DNA of 33,749 nt from an uncultured Flavobacterium sp. (lineage in GTDB: Bacteria > Bacteroidota > Bacteroidia > Flavobacteriales > Flavobacteriaceae), in NCBI RefSeq assembly GCF_946220915.1, contig NZ_CAMIHH010000026.1, positions 1 through 33,749 of the forward strand, in the 5' to 3' direction. Each line of letters begins with the position of its first letter. The first letter of the stretch is position 1. Below, piece by piece: positions 6,385 to 13,504 of this stretch. The notes under the pieces are model-generated. The model had not been told where the DNA came from. It ran no database searches and saw only the letters and a list, made by a program, of their open reading frames with translations. A program made the translations under genes and the position numbers.

Positions 6385-7688
6385 TGAAACGACTGGATTC
6401 GATACCCACCAACAAGATTGACAGGGTTACGCGCCTGGTAACTACAGGGGTGAAGGTTGGCGGGAACTACCTGAAATATTACGGTAAAAAAATGGTAAAC
6501 CCCGAACTTACAAAGGACGAGCTGCACCACGATAACGCCGCCGACATTTATGATACCCTGAAGGAACTGAAGGGCAGTGCGCTTAAGGTGGCGCAAATGC
6601 TGAGCATGGAGAAGAACCTGCTGCCGCAGTCGTATGTTGACAAGTTTTCCCTAAGCCAGTTTTCGGTGCCGCCTTTATCGGCACCGCTGGTAAGGAAGAC
6701 TTTTAAAAACTATTTTGGCATTAACCCGGATGAGATGTTCGACTGGTTTTCGCCTGATTCCGTAAATGCAGCCAGCATCGGGCAGGTGCATAAAGCCAGA
6801 AAGAACGGTAAGGAACTCGCGGTGAAGATACAATACCCCGGCGTAAAGGAAAGCATTAGTACCGATATTGCAATCGTAAAGCCGATAGCGATCAGGATGT
6901 TCAACCTGAAAGGTACCTCTGACGAGTACTTCCAGGAGATTGAGGGCAAGCTGATGGAGGAAACGGATTACCTGCTCGAGATGGAGCAAAGTGAATATGT
7001 TCGCCTTGCTTGCAGCGGCATACCCAATTTGAGATTTGCAGAATACTATCCTGAATATTCCTGTGAAAAGATCATCACGATGGACTGGATGGCCGGCATC
7101 CATCTTTCAGAATACATCACACCGGAACTTTCGCAGGGGAAACGGGATAAAATAGGGCAGGCACTGTTTGATTTTTACATGTTCCAGATGCACAAGCTGA
7201 AATATTTCCATGCCGACCCACATCCGGGTAATTTTCTGGTTGATGAGGATGACAGCCTCATTGCCATCGACTTTGGCTGCATGAAGAAGATACCCGATAC
7301 GTTTTACCAGCTTTATTTTGAACTGGTAAACCCGGTAAACCTTGCCAACAAGGAGGTGTACATGAAGCTGATGTACCAGCTGGAAATGCTTAAGGAAACC
7401 GATTCGCCGGAGGACATAGCGTTCTTTTCACAGCTTTTCCATGAGCTGCTGACGGTATTTACGCGTCCGCTGCAAAATGACGGATTCGACTTTTCTGACC
7501 CGACGTTCCTGGAGGACGTAGCCGTAATGAGCCAGCAGCTGGCCAGCGACAAAACCCTTCGTAAAATGAACGGCAACCGTGGCTCGAAACATTTTATCTA
7601 CATCAACCGCACATTCCTGGGGCTGTATAATTTACTTTCAGACCTAAAGGCCAGGGTGAACATAAATGATTATGAGAAGTATGTGTAA
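6384..7688 (+). CDS. AarF/ABC1/UbiB family atypical kinase
   Basis: 434 residues with the full set of UbiB/COQ8 landmarks: an N-terminal KxGQ-type motif, here K68-VAQ-M; an alanine-rich nucleotide loop, NAASIGQVH (128-136); the ATP-lysine K148 in LAVKIQYPG; a catalytic HADPHPGN (276-283) with D278; and DFG (296-298) for metal binding. In other organisms these proteins act as ATPases supporting quinone biosynthesis or membrane-lipid handling rather than as classical protein kinases. No ubiquinone genes are seen here and Flavobacteria use menaquinone, so the substrate is open. The third residue of KxGQ is Ala instead of Gly. It is coupled to the TetR gene; the start ATG overlaps that stop codon. 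Confidence 0.9.
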   Translation: MKRLDSIPTNKIDRVTRLVTTGVKVGGNYLKYYGKKMVNPELTKDELHHDNAADIYDTLKELKGSALKVAQMLSMEKNLLPQSYVDKFSLSQFSVPPLSAPLVRKTFKNYFGINPDEMFDWFSPDSVNAASIGQVHKARKNGKELAVKIQYPGVKESISTDIAIVKPIAIRMFNLKGTSDEYFQEIEGKLMEETDYLLEMEQSEYVRLACSGIPNLRFAEYYPEYSCEKIITMDWMAGIHLSEYITPELSQGKRDKIGQALFDFYMFQMHKLKYFHADPHPGNFLVDEDDSLIAIDFGCMKKIPDTFYQLYFELVNPVNLANKEVYMKLMYQLEMLKETDSPEDIAFFSQLFHELLTVFTRPLQNDGFDFSDPTFLEDVAVMSQQLASDKTLRKMNGNRGSKHFIYINRTFLGLYNLLSDLKARVNINDYEKYV

Positions 7689-7699
7689 GATGTTTTTGC

Positions 7700-7771
7700 C
7701 ATTCTGACGAAGGAAGAATCTCAAATCTGAATTTAAATACATTCCTCATTTTGCAGGCTGTCGCCAGAATG
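7700..7771. repeat. Imperfect palindromic intergenic element (REP/MITE-like)
   Basis: CATTCTGaCGA (7700-7710) pairs with TCGcCAGAATG (7761-7771), and an inner AGGAA/TTCCT pair extends the stem. The left part, CATTCTGACGAAGGAAGAAT, resembles a widespread family of short palindromic repeats in bacterial intergenic DNA with the core TCATTCTGA...GAAGAATCTC; this resemblance is from memory. Only one copy is visible in this window. It lies between two convergent genes and may also serve as a two-way terminator. Confidence 0.45.
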
Positions 7772-7786
7772 ATAATGTGAGCCGGG

Positions 7787-8179
7787 TCATATTCCCGGAA
7801 TTTTTTCCGATAGCATCATATTCCCGGCTTTGTCATAATAAGTGCAGGTCATAGTATCCGTGTCCACAATCCATTTTTCTACCCCGGCACCGGCGGCGTG
7901 CCGGCAAAATGCCGGGTAATCTGTTTTGCCCTGCTGATGCGCTTTCAGGGCGGTGCCAAACTGGGTTTTATTGCTAATTCCGGCTACCTCAAGCGTGGCA
8001 TATTTTGCAGGCGAGGTAATATAGAAGCCATTTTTCCCTGAATATTCGGCATGGCTATCATGCACAAAAGTATTGTAACTGCTCACGCCCAGGCTTATGA
8101 GCTCCTGCACATATCGCGGAAAATCAGCGCCGCTTTTTACTTTAGAATGTGCTTCTATTATTTGTTCTATGGTAAACAT
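7787..8179 (-). CDS. DUF1398 family protein (YbcV-like)
   Basis: 130 residues, the family's usual length, without signal peptide, so cytoplasmic. The family pattern is clear: an N-terminal FTIEQIIEAHSKVKSGADFPRYVQELISLGV, a central Y-rich part (SYNTFVHDSHAEYSG), an AHQQGKTDYPAFCRHAAGAGVEKWIVD segment and a final TMTCTYYDKAGN. The function of DUF1398 is not known. It is convergent with the UbiB-like kinase gene and divergent from idi, with no co-directed neighbour. No good promoter element is recognisable upstream. Confidence 0.85.
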   Translation of the reverse strand: MFTIEQIIEAHSKVKSGADFPRYVQELISLGVSSYNTFVHDSHAEYSGKNGFYITSPAKYATLEVAGISNKTQFGTALKAHQQGKTDYPAFCRHAAGAGVEKWIVDTDTMTCTYYDKAGNMMLSEKIPGI

Positions 8180-8275
8180 ATGAGTGTTTTTTTAACTGTA
8201 AATATAAAGTTTTTTCCTGTTTGACCCCGACAGGACTTGCGGCACTTATCCTGTTTAAACATTCGTTAAACCACT

Positions 8276-8304
8276 TTTGTTCTGCAAAGTTTTTCTTATT
8301 TTTG
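8276..8304 (+). promoter_or_regulatory. Complete Bacteroidota promoter for idi
   Basis: TTTG (8276-8279), 17 bases, then TATTTTTG (8297-8304). Both elements fit the TTG / TAnnTTTG consensus at the expected spacing, 16 bp before the idi ATG. Confidence 0.75.
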
Positions 8305-8320
8305 GAAGCTAATTGCTGCC

Positions 8321-8848
8321 ATGGAAGAAGAAAAAGTAATACTTGTGAATGAGAAGGACGAGCCGGTTGGCCTGATGCCTAAAATGGAAGCTCATGAAAA
8401 AGGGGTGCTGCACAGGGCGTTCTCGGTTTTTGTGCTTAATGGCGATAACGAGATCATGCTCCAGCAGCGCGCAGCACAAAAATACCATTCGCCCTTACTA
8501 TGGACCAACACTACCTGCAGCCACCAGCGTGAAGGGGAATCCAATATCGAGGCAGGTACGCGGAGGCTTCAGGAAGAAATGGGCTTTACCACCGAATTGA
8601 AGGAGCTGTTTTCATTCATTTACAAGGCGCCGTTCGATAACGGCCTCACGGAGCACGAGCTGGACCATGTGATGATTGGCTATTATGATGATGAACCCAA
8701 CATCAATCGCGATGAAGCCGAAAGCTGGAAATGGATGGGCATTGATGCCGTGAGAGAAGATATGCTGTCCAGCCCGGAGCAATATACGGTATGGTTCAGG
8801 ATCATATTTGATGAGTTCTATCATTATATCGAAGAACATAAATTATAA
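8321..8848 (+). CDS. idi: Isopentenyl-diphosphate delta-isomerase, type 1
   Basis: 175 residues. The enzyme converts isopentenyl diphosphate to dimethylallyl diphosphate for isoprenoids (quinone side chain, carotenoids, undecaprenyl carrier). The Nudix-like fold keeps all key residues of the type 1 enzyme: metal ligands H25, H31 and H68, the catalytic cysteine C66 in TNTTCSHQREGE, and the acidic pair E111 and E113 in LTEHELDHV. The Nudix-derived helix EAGTRRLQEEMGF is at about 77-89. It heads a probable three-gene run with the pterin synthase homologue (62 bp later) and manA, and has a well-formed promoter. The Mg- and Cys-dependent type 1 enzyme is normal for Flavobacteria. Confidence 0.95.
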   Translation: MEEEKVILVNEKDEPVGLMPKMEAHEKGVLHRAFSVFVLNGDNEIMLQQRAAQKYHSPLLWTNTTCSHQREGESNIEAGTRRLQEEMGFTTELKELFSFIYKAPFDNGLTEHELDHVMIGYYDDEPNINRDEAESWKWMGIDAVREDMLSSPEQYTVWFRIIFDEFYHYIEEHKL

Positions 8849-8910
8849 TTGCCAGTTGCCGGAAGCTGCTGAAACCCCGCAACAGGCACCGACACAACCA
8901 TAAAAACCAA

Positions 8911-9321
8911 ATGAAAGTCACCGTTAGCCGTAATGCCCACTTTAATGCTGCACACCGTCTTTACAGGAAGGATTGGGACGAAGCGCAGAACAATGCCGTA
9001 TTCGGGAAGTGCAACAACCACAACTTTCACGGGCATAATTATGAGCTTACGGTAAGCGTAACCGGGCCCATCGATTCGCAGACCGGTTATGTCATCGACA
9101 TGAAAATACTAAAGGATATTATTTATGAAGAGGTAGAAGTGCCTTTTGACCATAAAAACTTAAACCTCGACGTGCCCGAATTTGCCAATCTCAACCCTAC
9201 TGCCGAGAACATCGCCGTAGTGATATGGGACAGGATACGCAGGCGCATCGATCATGATATGGCACTGGAAGTGGTGCTGTACGAAACCCCAAGAAATTTT
9301 GTAACCTATAAAGGAGAATGA
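8911..9321 (+). CDS. 6-pyruvoyl-tetrahydropterin synthase / QueD family, animal-type motif
   Basis: 136 residues. Zinc ligands are H15 (NAAHRL), H40 and H42 (FHGHNY); the catalytic set is C34, D80-H81 (PFDHKNL) and E125 (LYETP). The spacing from cysteine to the HGH motif is C-x5-HGHNY within GKCNNHNFHGHNY, as in mammalian 6-pyruvoyl-tetrahydropterin synthase, whereas classic QueD has C-x3-HGH. Further parts (FDHKNLNLDVPEFA, PTAENIAVVIWD, VTYKGE) also read like the animal enzyme. Annotation pipelines would call it 6-carboxytetrahydropterin synthase; the motif makes synthesis of a tetrahydropterin from dihydroneopterin triphosphate a fair alternative. The stop is one base from the start of manA, so the two are co-translated. 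Confidence 0.85.
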   Translation: MKVTVSRNAHFNAAHRLYRKDWDEAQNNAVFGKCNNHNFHGHNYELTVSVTGPIDSQTGYVIDMKILKDIIYEEVEVPFDHKNLNLDVPEFANLNPTAENIAVVIWDRIRRRIDHDMALEVVLYETPRNFVTYKGE

Positions 9322-9322
9322 T

Positions 9323-10294
9323 ATGAGCATGGAATTATATCCATTACTGTTTGAGCCCATCCTGAAAGACAGGATTTGGGGCGGCACAAAACTGGAAAGC
9401 GATTTGGGGAAAACCAACCTGCCCACACGCACCACCGGAGAAAGCTGGGAGCTTTCGGCTGTAGAAGGCGATGTAAGCATAGTAAAGGATGGCGCATATG
9501 CAGGGAAGCCGCTTACAGCACTTTTGGAAGAATTTCCGGAAGAACTGCTGGGCACAAAGGTATACAAGCAATTTGGGACACAGTTCCCGCTGCTGTTCAA
9601 GTTTTTGGATGCAAGGGAAGATCTTTCCATACAGGTTCACCCGAACGACGAACTGGCCAAAGAACGCCACAATTCTTTCGGTAAAACCGAAATGTGGTAC
9701 GTTATGCAGGCCGACGAGGGTTCGCGCATCATTGTAGGATTTAAGCATATGTCCAGCGCAGACGAATACCTTAGCCACCTGGAAAATAAAAGCCTGATCG
9801 ACATACTCAATGAAGTACCTGCTAAAGAAGGCCAGGTTTTTTTCCTTGAAACAGGCACGATACATGCCATAGGCGCAGGGATCGTGATTGCCGAAATACA
9901 GCAAACCAGCGACATTACCTACCGCATTTATGACTGGGACAGGGTAGATGCCAACGGTAAGGGCCGCGAGCTGCACATAGAACAGGCGCTGGATGCGATG
10001 AATTACAATACTACCGACACAGAGAAGAAATATACGAAGGAGCCTAATAAAAGCAATGCAATGGTAGATTGCCCTTACTTTACCACAAACTATCTTCCGC
10101 TGGAAGGCAGTGCAGGGAAAAGCAATGATGGCGGCAGCTTCAGGGTGTATATTTGTACTGATGGTAATTTTTCGGTAGAGTTTGACGGTAAAAAGTACGA
10201 CTTTAAAAAGGGCGATACGATACTGGTCCCTGCGGCTTTAAAGTCGTACCTGCTTACGGGAACAGCCACTTTGCTTGAAATAAGTATTTCTTAA
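9323..10294 (+). CDS. manA: Mannose-6-phosphate isomerase, class I
   Basis: 323 residues. It interconverts fructose 6-phosphate and mannose 6-phosphate, feeding GDP-mannose and surface glycan synthesis or mannose use. Zinc ligands are visible: Q104 and H106 in SIQVHPND, E123 in KTEMWYV and H181 in GTIHAIGAG; the catalytic arginine lies in TYRIYDWDR (about 201-207). The length fits the short bacterial class. A good Shine-Dalgarno sequence (AAGGAG, 9311-9316) lies 6 bp before the ATG at 9323, which is rare in this window and favours this start over the in-frame ATG at 9329. It follows the pterin gene with one base between. Confidence 0.93.
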   Translation: MSMELYPLLFEPILKDRIWGGTKLESDLGKTNLPTRTTGESWELSAVEGDVSIVKDGAYAGKPLTALLEEFPEELLGTKVYKQFGTQFPLLFKFLDAREDLSIQVHPNDELAKERHNSFGKTEMWYVMQADEGSRIIVGFKHMSSADEYLSHLENKSLIDILNEVPAKEGQVFFLETGTIHAIGAGIVIAEIQQTSDITYRIYDWDRVDANGKGRELHIEQALDAMNYNTTDTEKKYTKEPNKSNAMVDCPYFTTNYLPLEGSAGKSNDGGSFRVYICTDGNFSVEFDGKKYDFKKGDTILVPAALKSYLLTGTATLLEISIS

Positions 10295-10316
10295 CAGGAA
10301 TTAGTAAAGAATAATG

Positions 10317-10324
10317 TAATTTTG
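10317..10324 (+). promoter_or_regulatory. -7 promoter element
   Basis: TAATTTTG matches TAnnTTTG, 27 bp before the ATG at 10352. No obvious -33 element. Confidence 0.5.
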
Positions 10325-10351
10325 CACACTGAACCATAAAGTAAAAGAGAA

Positions 10352-10618
10352 ATGGCAAACGTTAGGAATTTAAAGAAGGATATCAACTTTGTAATGGGTG
10401 ACATTATTGAAGCCGTATACCTTACAGAGCTTGGAAAAGGCGGAGTGCCGTCAGAGCAGTCAGAAGCGATCATCGATGAGGCTATCGTAGCTTTCGATAC
10501 GCTTATCAAAAAAGTTAACGCTAAGAACGTTGAGAATAAGACTGCGCATTTTAAGCAGATCAATAAGGAGCTGGAAGAAACTGCCGGCCAGCTTGTTGCA
10601 AAGATCAATGCGCTATAA
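10352..10618 (+). CDS. Small conserved helical protein, unknown function
   Basis: 88 residues, no signal peptide and no cysteine, with helix-forming composition throughout (EAIIDEAIVAFDTLIKKVNAK, FKQINKELEETAGQLVAKINAL). I do not recognise a named family, although the composition and stand-alone promoter suggest a real, well-expressed cytoplasmic protein. Codon use is strong (AAG, GAG, CGT-like choices) compared with neighbours. It lies 57 bp after manA and has its own -7 element; the tRNA-Thr gene follows 79 bp later with a separate promoter. Confidence 0.75.
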   Translation: MANVRNLKKDINFVMGDIIEAVYLTELGKGGVPSEQSEAIIDEAIVAFDTLIKKVNAKNVENKTAHFKQINKELEETAGQLVAKINAL

Positions 10619-10651
10619 GCGAAAAAAATCAATAAAAAGTGCGGGTGAACG

Positions 10652-10682
10652 TTTGGAAATTTAAAATTCAGGCTTATATTTG
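10652..10682 (+). promoter_or_regulatory. Complete promoter for tRNA-Thr
   Basis: TTTG (10652-10655), 19 bases, TATATTTG (10675-10682). Both elements match consensus, and the tRNA begins 15 bp after the -7 element. Confidence 0.75.
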
Positions 10683-10697
10683 CACCCGTATTGAGAT

Positions 10698-10771
10698 GCC
10701 GGTGTAGCTCAGCTGGCTAGAGCAGCTGATTTGTAATCAGCAGGTCGTGGGTTCGAGTCCCTCTATCGGCT
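10698..10771 (+). tRNA. tRNA-Thr (anticodon TGT)
   Basis: 74 nt cloverleaf: acceptor stem GCCGGTG with TATCGGC (two G-U pairs), D arm with AGCTCAGCTGGCTAGAGC, anticodon stem GCTGA/TCAGC with loop TTTGTAA and anticodon TGT (reads ACA), and T arm with GTGGGTTCGAGTCCCTC. The discriminator is U and CCA is not encoded, as is common in Bacteroidota. Confidence 0.95.
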
Positions 10772-10776
10772 CAATA

Positions 10777-10806
10777 AAAAAACCGCTTCAGTAATGAGGC
10801 GGTTTT
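10777..10806. terminator. Bidirectional intrinsic terminator
   Basis: AAAAAACCGCTTC pairs with GAGGCGGTTTTTT (one G-T wobble), giving A-runs on one side and T-runs on the other. It can end both the tRNA transcript and the convergent minus-strand cassette that finishes at 10827. Confidence 0.85.
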
Positions 10807-10826
10807 TTGGTTTTATCAGTATTCTG

Positions 10827-11942
10827 TCATTTAGTATAATGCGGCCATACAACCCATTCGCTATTTAGTAAGTGCTCCTCGTATTTACTACCTGCTGCTC
10901 TTAACTTTTCCATGTCGCCATACAGGTCGATATCCCATTCCTTTTCGCTCACGTGTTCCCTGAAATAGATGAACCCGTTGAAATGCCTGAAATAAAAAAT
11001 GTCATCAAGTGTTTTTATGTCCTTGCTGCTTTTTACGGTAATGTTTATGCTGCCAAAACTCTCCCTGATGGACGGGTAATAGATCCAGAATAGCTCGTCA
11101 TAGCGCTGCGTAACAGGATTAAATACAACAGGGCATAAGCCAAGTATGCGGGTACTGCTTCCCAGCACATTTTGGTCGAAGTAATGGTACTCGCATAATT
11201 TGTACCCTGCAATTTCGGAAATCTTTGCAATTTTTGAAAGCGTTTCCGATGGGGGCAGTTTCATTACAAACTCAGAAGTCGTATATATTTCAGGTGAACC
11301 CGACAAACTGATATGTTTCCTTAAGGCACTAAGCATGCCCTCGCCAAACAGCGGTGCATTTAACCGGCATGGCGCTATGTACCTGAATATCTTTGTTCCC
11401 ATTAGTACATCGCTATCGCTAACGTGGGGATAACCGAATATGCCTGAAGTATTTTTTTTTAGTAGGTATTCTTCATAGCCATATGATTCCCTGGCAGGCA
11501 CAGGCTTTGCTTTTTCCGCGCGCAGGCTGTCCATTCTCATCATATCGGCATTGGCCCATATTGCATTTTCTTTTGCTTTGGCAATGCTGTCCGTTTGCTT
11601 TTTTTTAGAATATGCATCTGCACTTAGCCGTTGCAGCTTTTTACCATCAGCGCTATATAGCTCAAGACCTCCAAACCGGAACGAATTTTGGTACTCGGCA
11701 CGCATGCGCAAGCGGCCTAAAGTATCCCAGGCTTTCCAGATGCCTGTTTTCTGGTTATCCTTATACTGGCCTTCAAGGCGTTTTTTGCCATCTTTCCCCC
11801 ATAAGATTGCTTTCCCGTTGAACATGCCACTCAGGGTATCTATGCGGAATTTACTTTCGCCTGTATCATAATTGCCCTGTAGCTGGGAGTATAAGCTGGT
11901 AAGGTGTAGAAGCATTAAAATGCCAATAACCTTTTTCATCAT
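10827..11942 (-). CDS. Exported MORN-repeat protein with GldN/PorN-like C-terminal domain
   Basis: 371 residues with a signal peptide (MMKKVIGILMLLHLTSLYSQ). Residues 38-100 carry MORN/YwqK-type strands (GMFNGKAILWGKDGKKRLEG, KTGIWKAWDTLGRL, GGLELYSADGKKL). A charged linker (108-150) follows. Residues 175-345 resemble the type IX secretion and gliding protein GldN/PorN in motif order: SDVLMGTKIFRYI, YHYFDQNVLGSSTRILGLCP (252-271), ELFWIYYPSIR (283-293) and LDDIFYFRHFNGFIYFREHV (312-331). GldN binds GldK/PorK as part of the periplasmic T9SS ring; whether this protein does so is inference. It is the last gene of the cassette and its start overlaps the stop of the previous gene by four bases (ATGA). 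No gldKLM genes are nearby. Confidence 0.72.
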   Translation of the reverse strand: MMKKVIGILMLLHLTSLYSQLQGNYDTGESKFRIDTLSGMFNGKAILWGKDGKKRLEGQYKDNQKTGIWKAWDTLGRLRMRAEYQNSFRFGGLELYSADGKKLQRLSADAYSKKKQTDSIAKAKENAIWANADMMRMDSLRAEKAKPVPARESYGYEEYLLKKNTSGIFGYPHVSDSDVLMGTKIFRYIAPCRLNAPLFGEGMLSALRKHISLSGSPEIYTTSEFVMKLPPSETLSKIAKISEIAGYKLCEYHYFDQNVLGSSTRILGLCPVVFNPVTQRYDELFWIYYPSIRESFGSINITVKSSKDIKTLDDIFYFRHFNGFIYFREHVSEKEWDIDLYGDMEKLRAAGSKYEEHLLNSEWVVWPHYTK

Positions 11943-12301
11943 TGCTTTACTTTATAAAATACATTGTTTGGGCTTTTGCCTGGCTCCACTTCATCGGGAT
12001 TGTCAATAATGGTTAGCTTGTCGCCTTCCAGCGTGTACACATTCTTTTGGCTATCCATCGGCTCGCCCTGGAATGAGAGGTCGCAAATAAGGTATTTTTT
12101 ACCATTTTCTTCAATTTGCCTGTATTTTATCTCAACACCCTCCATGGCATCCGGTTCGGCAGGGTCAATGAACATCATTGTGCCGTCGGCTTTAAATTCG
12201 ACCAGTTGGGTTTTATCTTCTTCACTGGCCCACTTGCCGGTAAGATTTTGCGCAAATGCAAAAGCGGGAAACAATAATAGTAGTAACACTAGTTTTTTCA
12301 T
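11939..12301 (-). CDS. Small secreted lipocalin-like protein
   Basis: 120 residues with a signal peptide (MKKLVLLLLLFPAFAFAQ). The mature part begins NLTGKWASEED and alternates strands with polar turns (TQLVEFKADGTMMFID, KNVYTLEGDKLTIID), the pattern of small lipocalin-like domains that often start with a GxW motif. There are no charged ligand-binding signatures or metal motifs. Function unknown. It starts 2 bp after the stop of the calcium-repeat-like gene and overlaps the MORN-GldN-like gene by four bases, so it is clearly part of the minus-strand cassette. Confidence 0.75.
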   Translation of the reverse strand: MKKLVLLLLLFPAFAFAQNLTGKWASEEDKTQLVEFKADGTMMFIDPAEPDAMEGVEIKYRQIEENGKKYLICDLSFQGEPMDSQKNVYTLEGDKLTIIDNPDEVEPGKSPNNVFYKVKQ

Positions 12302-12303
12302 GG

Positions 12304-13010
12304 TTATTTGGTTTTAATTAATTTTGGCCTGCTGCTGTTTTTAGGGTATAAAACCTGAAGCTTATCATTATATTTTATACCTTCCCAAATATAGTGTTCT
12401 TTATTGTACTTTTCTGTAAGCATTTGATCAATGGCAAAATTGGCCAGGTTGTAAACAATGTAAGGGCTGTATGTGCCGATGTTGCCTGTTGCGGTAACAT
12501 CATGCAGTTCAGGGTCGTTCCGCACAATTAATTCAGCATGCCCGTCATTGTCAAGGTCGGCCAATGCACGAAGTTCCTCCAGCGCATTGTGGAAAACAAT
12601 TTCCATATCCAGCTCTTTTACGCGCAAAATCAATATTTCTTCCCTGCCTGAGGCATAAGGGTACCCAAACAGGAAAATATAGGACAGGTCTTTTTCTTTA
12701 TGGATGTAAGCGAGTTTAGAGGTAACTGAATTTTTTTGGCCTTTGCAAATTCCCCACTGATTCCGTGCCACGAGCTTTTTGCGTACAAGGTTGTCCGTCG
12801 GCCGTTTACCGAAACATTCATTTTGGTAAACAGGCCCGGTTTACCATCAATGGGCTTTTTGTTGAGTATTATCGTATCGTTTACTGAGTCGGAATTGAGG
12901 TCGGTTATAATCGTTTCAAGTGGGGCAAAAACAGAATTCTGACCGGTGTCCTCCTGGGCTTGCAGGAAGGCCGTTAAAAAAAGCAATGCGATTATACCTC
13001 CTGCTTTCAT
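12304..13010 (-). pseudogene. Secreted protein with calcium-repeat-like motifs, interrupted by a frameshift
   Basis: Two reading frames together give one protein. The first (from ATG at 13010) has a signal peptide (GGIIALLFLTAFLQAQ) and DLNSDSVNDTIILNK; the second continues with KLAYIHKEKDLSYIFLFGYPY and DLDNDGHAELIVRN. Both acidic motifs resemble the loops of FG-GAP/VCBS repeats. The frames meet at a run of seven A (minus strand; T7 at 12731-12737). One extra A would join them into a 235-residue protein, reading AKAKKNSVTSK across the join. A sequencing error, a real mutation, or slippage on the A-run are all possible. Without repair, the first frame ends 42 codons later at about 12630. It is the third gene of the cassette. 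Confidence 0.75.
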
Positions 13011-13015
13011 CGCTT

Positions 13016-13477
13016 TTAATATTTTTTTTTGTGCCTCCGCTGGTGGTAAGGGGTTTTTATCCCAATAATCACATTTATCAAATATAAAACCTGTGCAACA
13101 GCCATGAGTGGGAGCAGCAACATTATTACCGTTTCATTAAGTTCAAAATAGGCAGTATAATCCTGTGCAAAAAACTCGTTTATTAGTATCGAAAAAGAAT
13201 ATACCATCAGGCTGCCCACCGTTACAAGCGTATGTATTGCCGATAGCGTAGGGTTAAGCCTCCGTTTCAGTTTGCGAAACCCCCAATAGGTTGCACCGAT
13301 AAAAAAATAGAACAGCGCTGCACACTGAATGACGGCAAATTCCCTTATTGTAAAAGTTTTGTCATACAATGTAATTTCCTGTATGACGGGCGCATCCATT
13401 TTTTTTAACAATGCAATCAGTTGCAGGAACAATGCTGCAACAAAAAAATATAGGTAGTATTTAATCTTTCTCCTCAT
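13016..13477 (-). CDS. Four-helix membrane protein, unknown function
   Basis: 153 residues with four hydrophobic helices at about 8-24 (LYFFVAALFLQLIALL), 48-66 (AVIQCAALFYFFIGATYWGF), 80-100 (IHTLVTVGSLMVYSFSILI) and 117-140 (VIMLLLPLMAVAQVLYLINVIIG). Basic residues follow helix 2 (RKLKRRL) and close the C-terminus (HQRRHKKKY), consistent with both ends in the cytoplasm. There is no recognisable family motif. It lies 5 bp upstream of the frameshifted calcium-repeat gene and 27 bp downstream of the DUF4369 gene, so it is probably co-transcribed with exported partners. Confidence 0.75.
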   Translation of the reverse strand: MRRKIKYYLYFFVAALFLQLIALLKKMDAPVIQEITLYDKTFTIREFAVIQCAALFYFFIGATYWGFRKLKRRLNPTLSAIHTLVTVGSLMVYSFSILINEFFAQDYTAYFELNETVIMLLLPLMAVAQVLYLINVIIGIKTPYHQRRHKKKY

Positions 13478-13504
13478 CGCATGCTAAATCGTAAGGTTAA
13501 CCAA

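Noticed and set aside
9344..9976. Open frame of 210 residues antisense to manA
   Set aside because: It covers conserved zinc-site codons of manA and has no promoter, start context or known motif.
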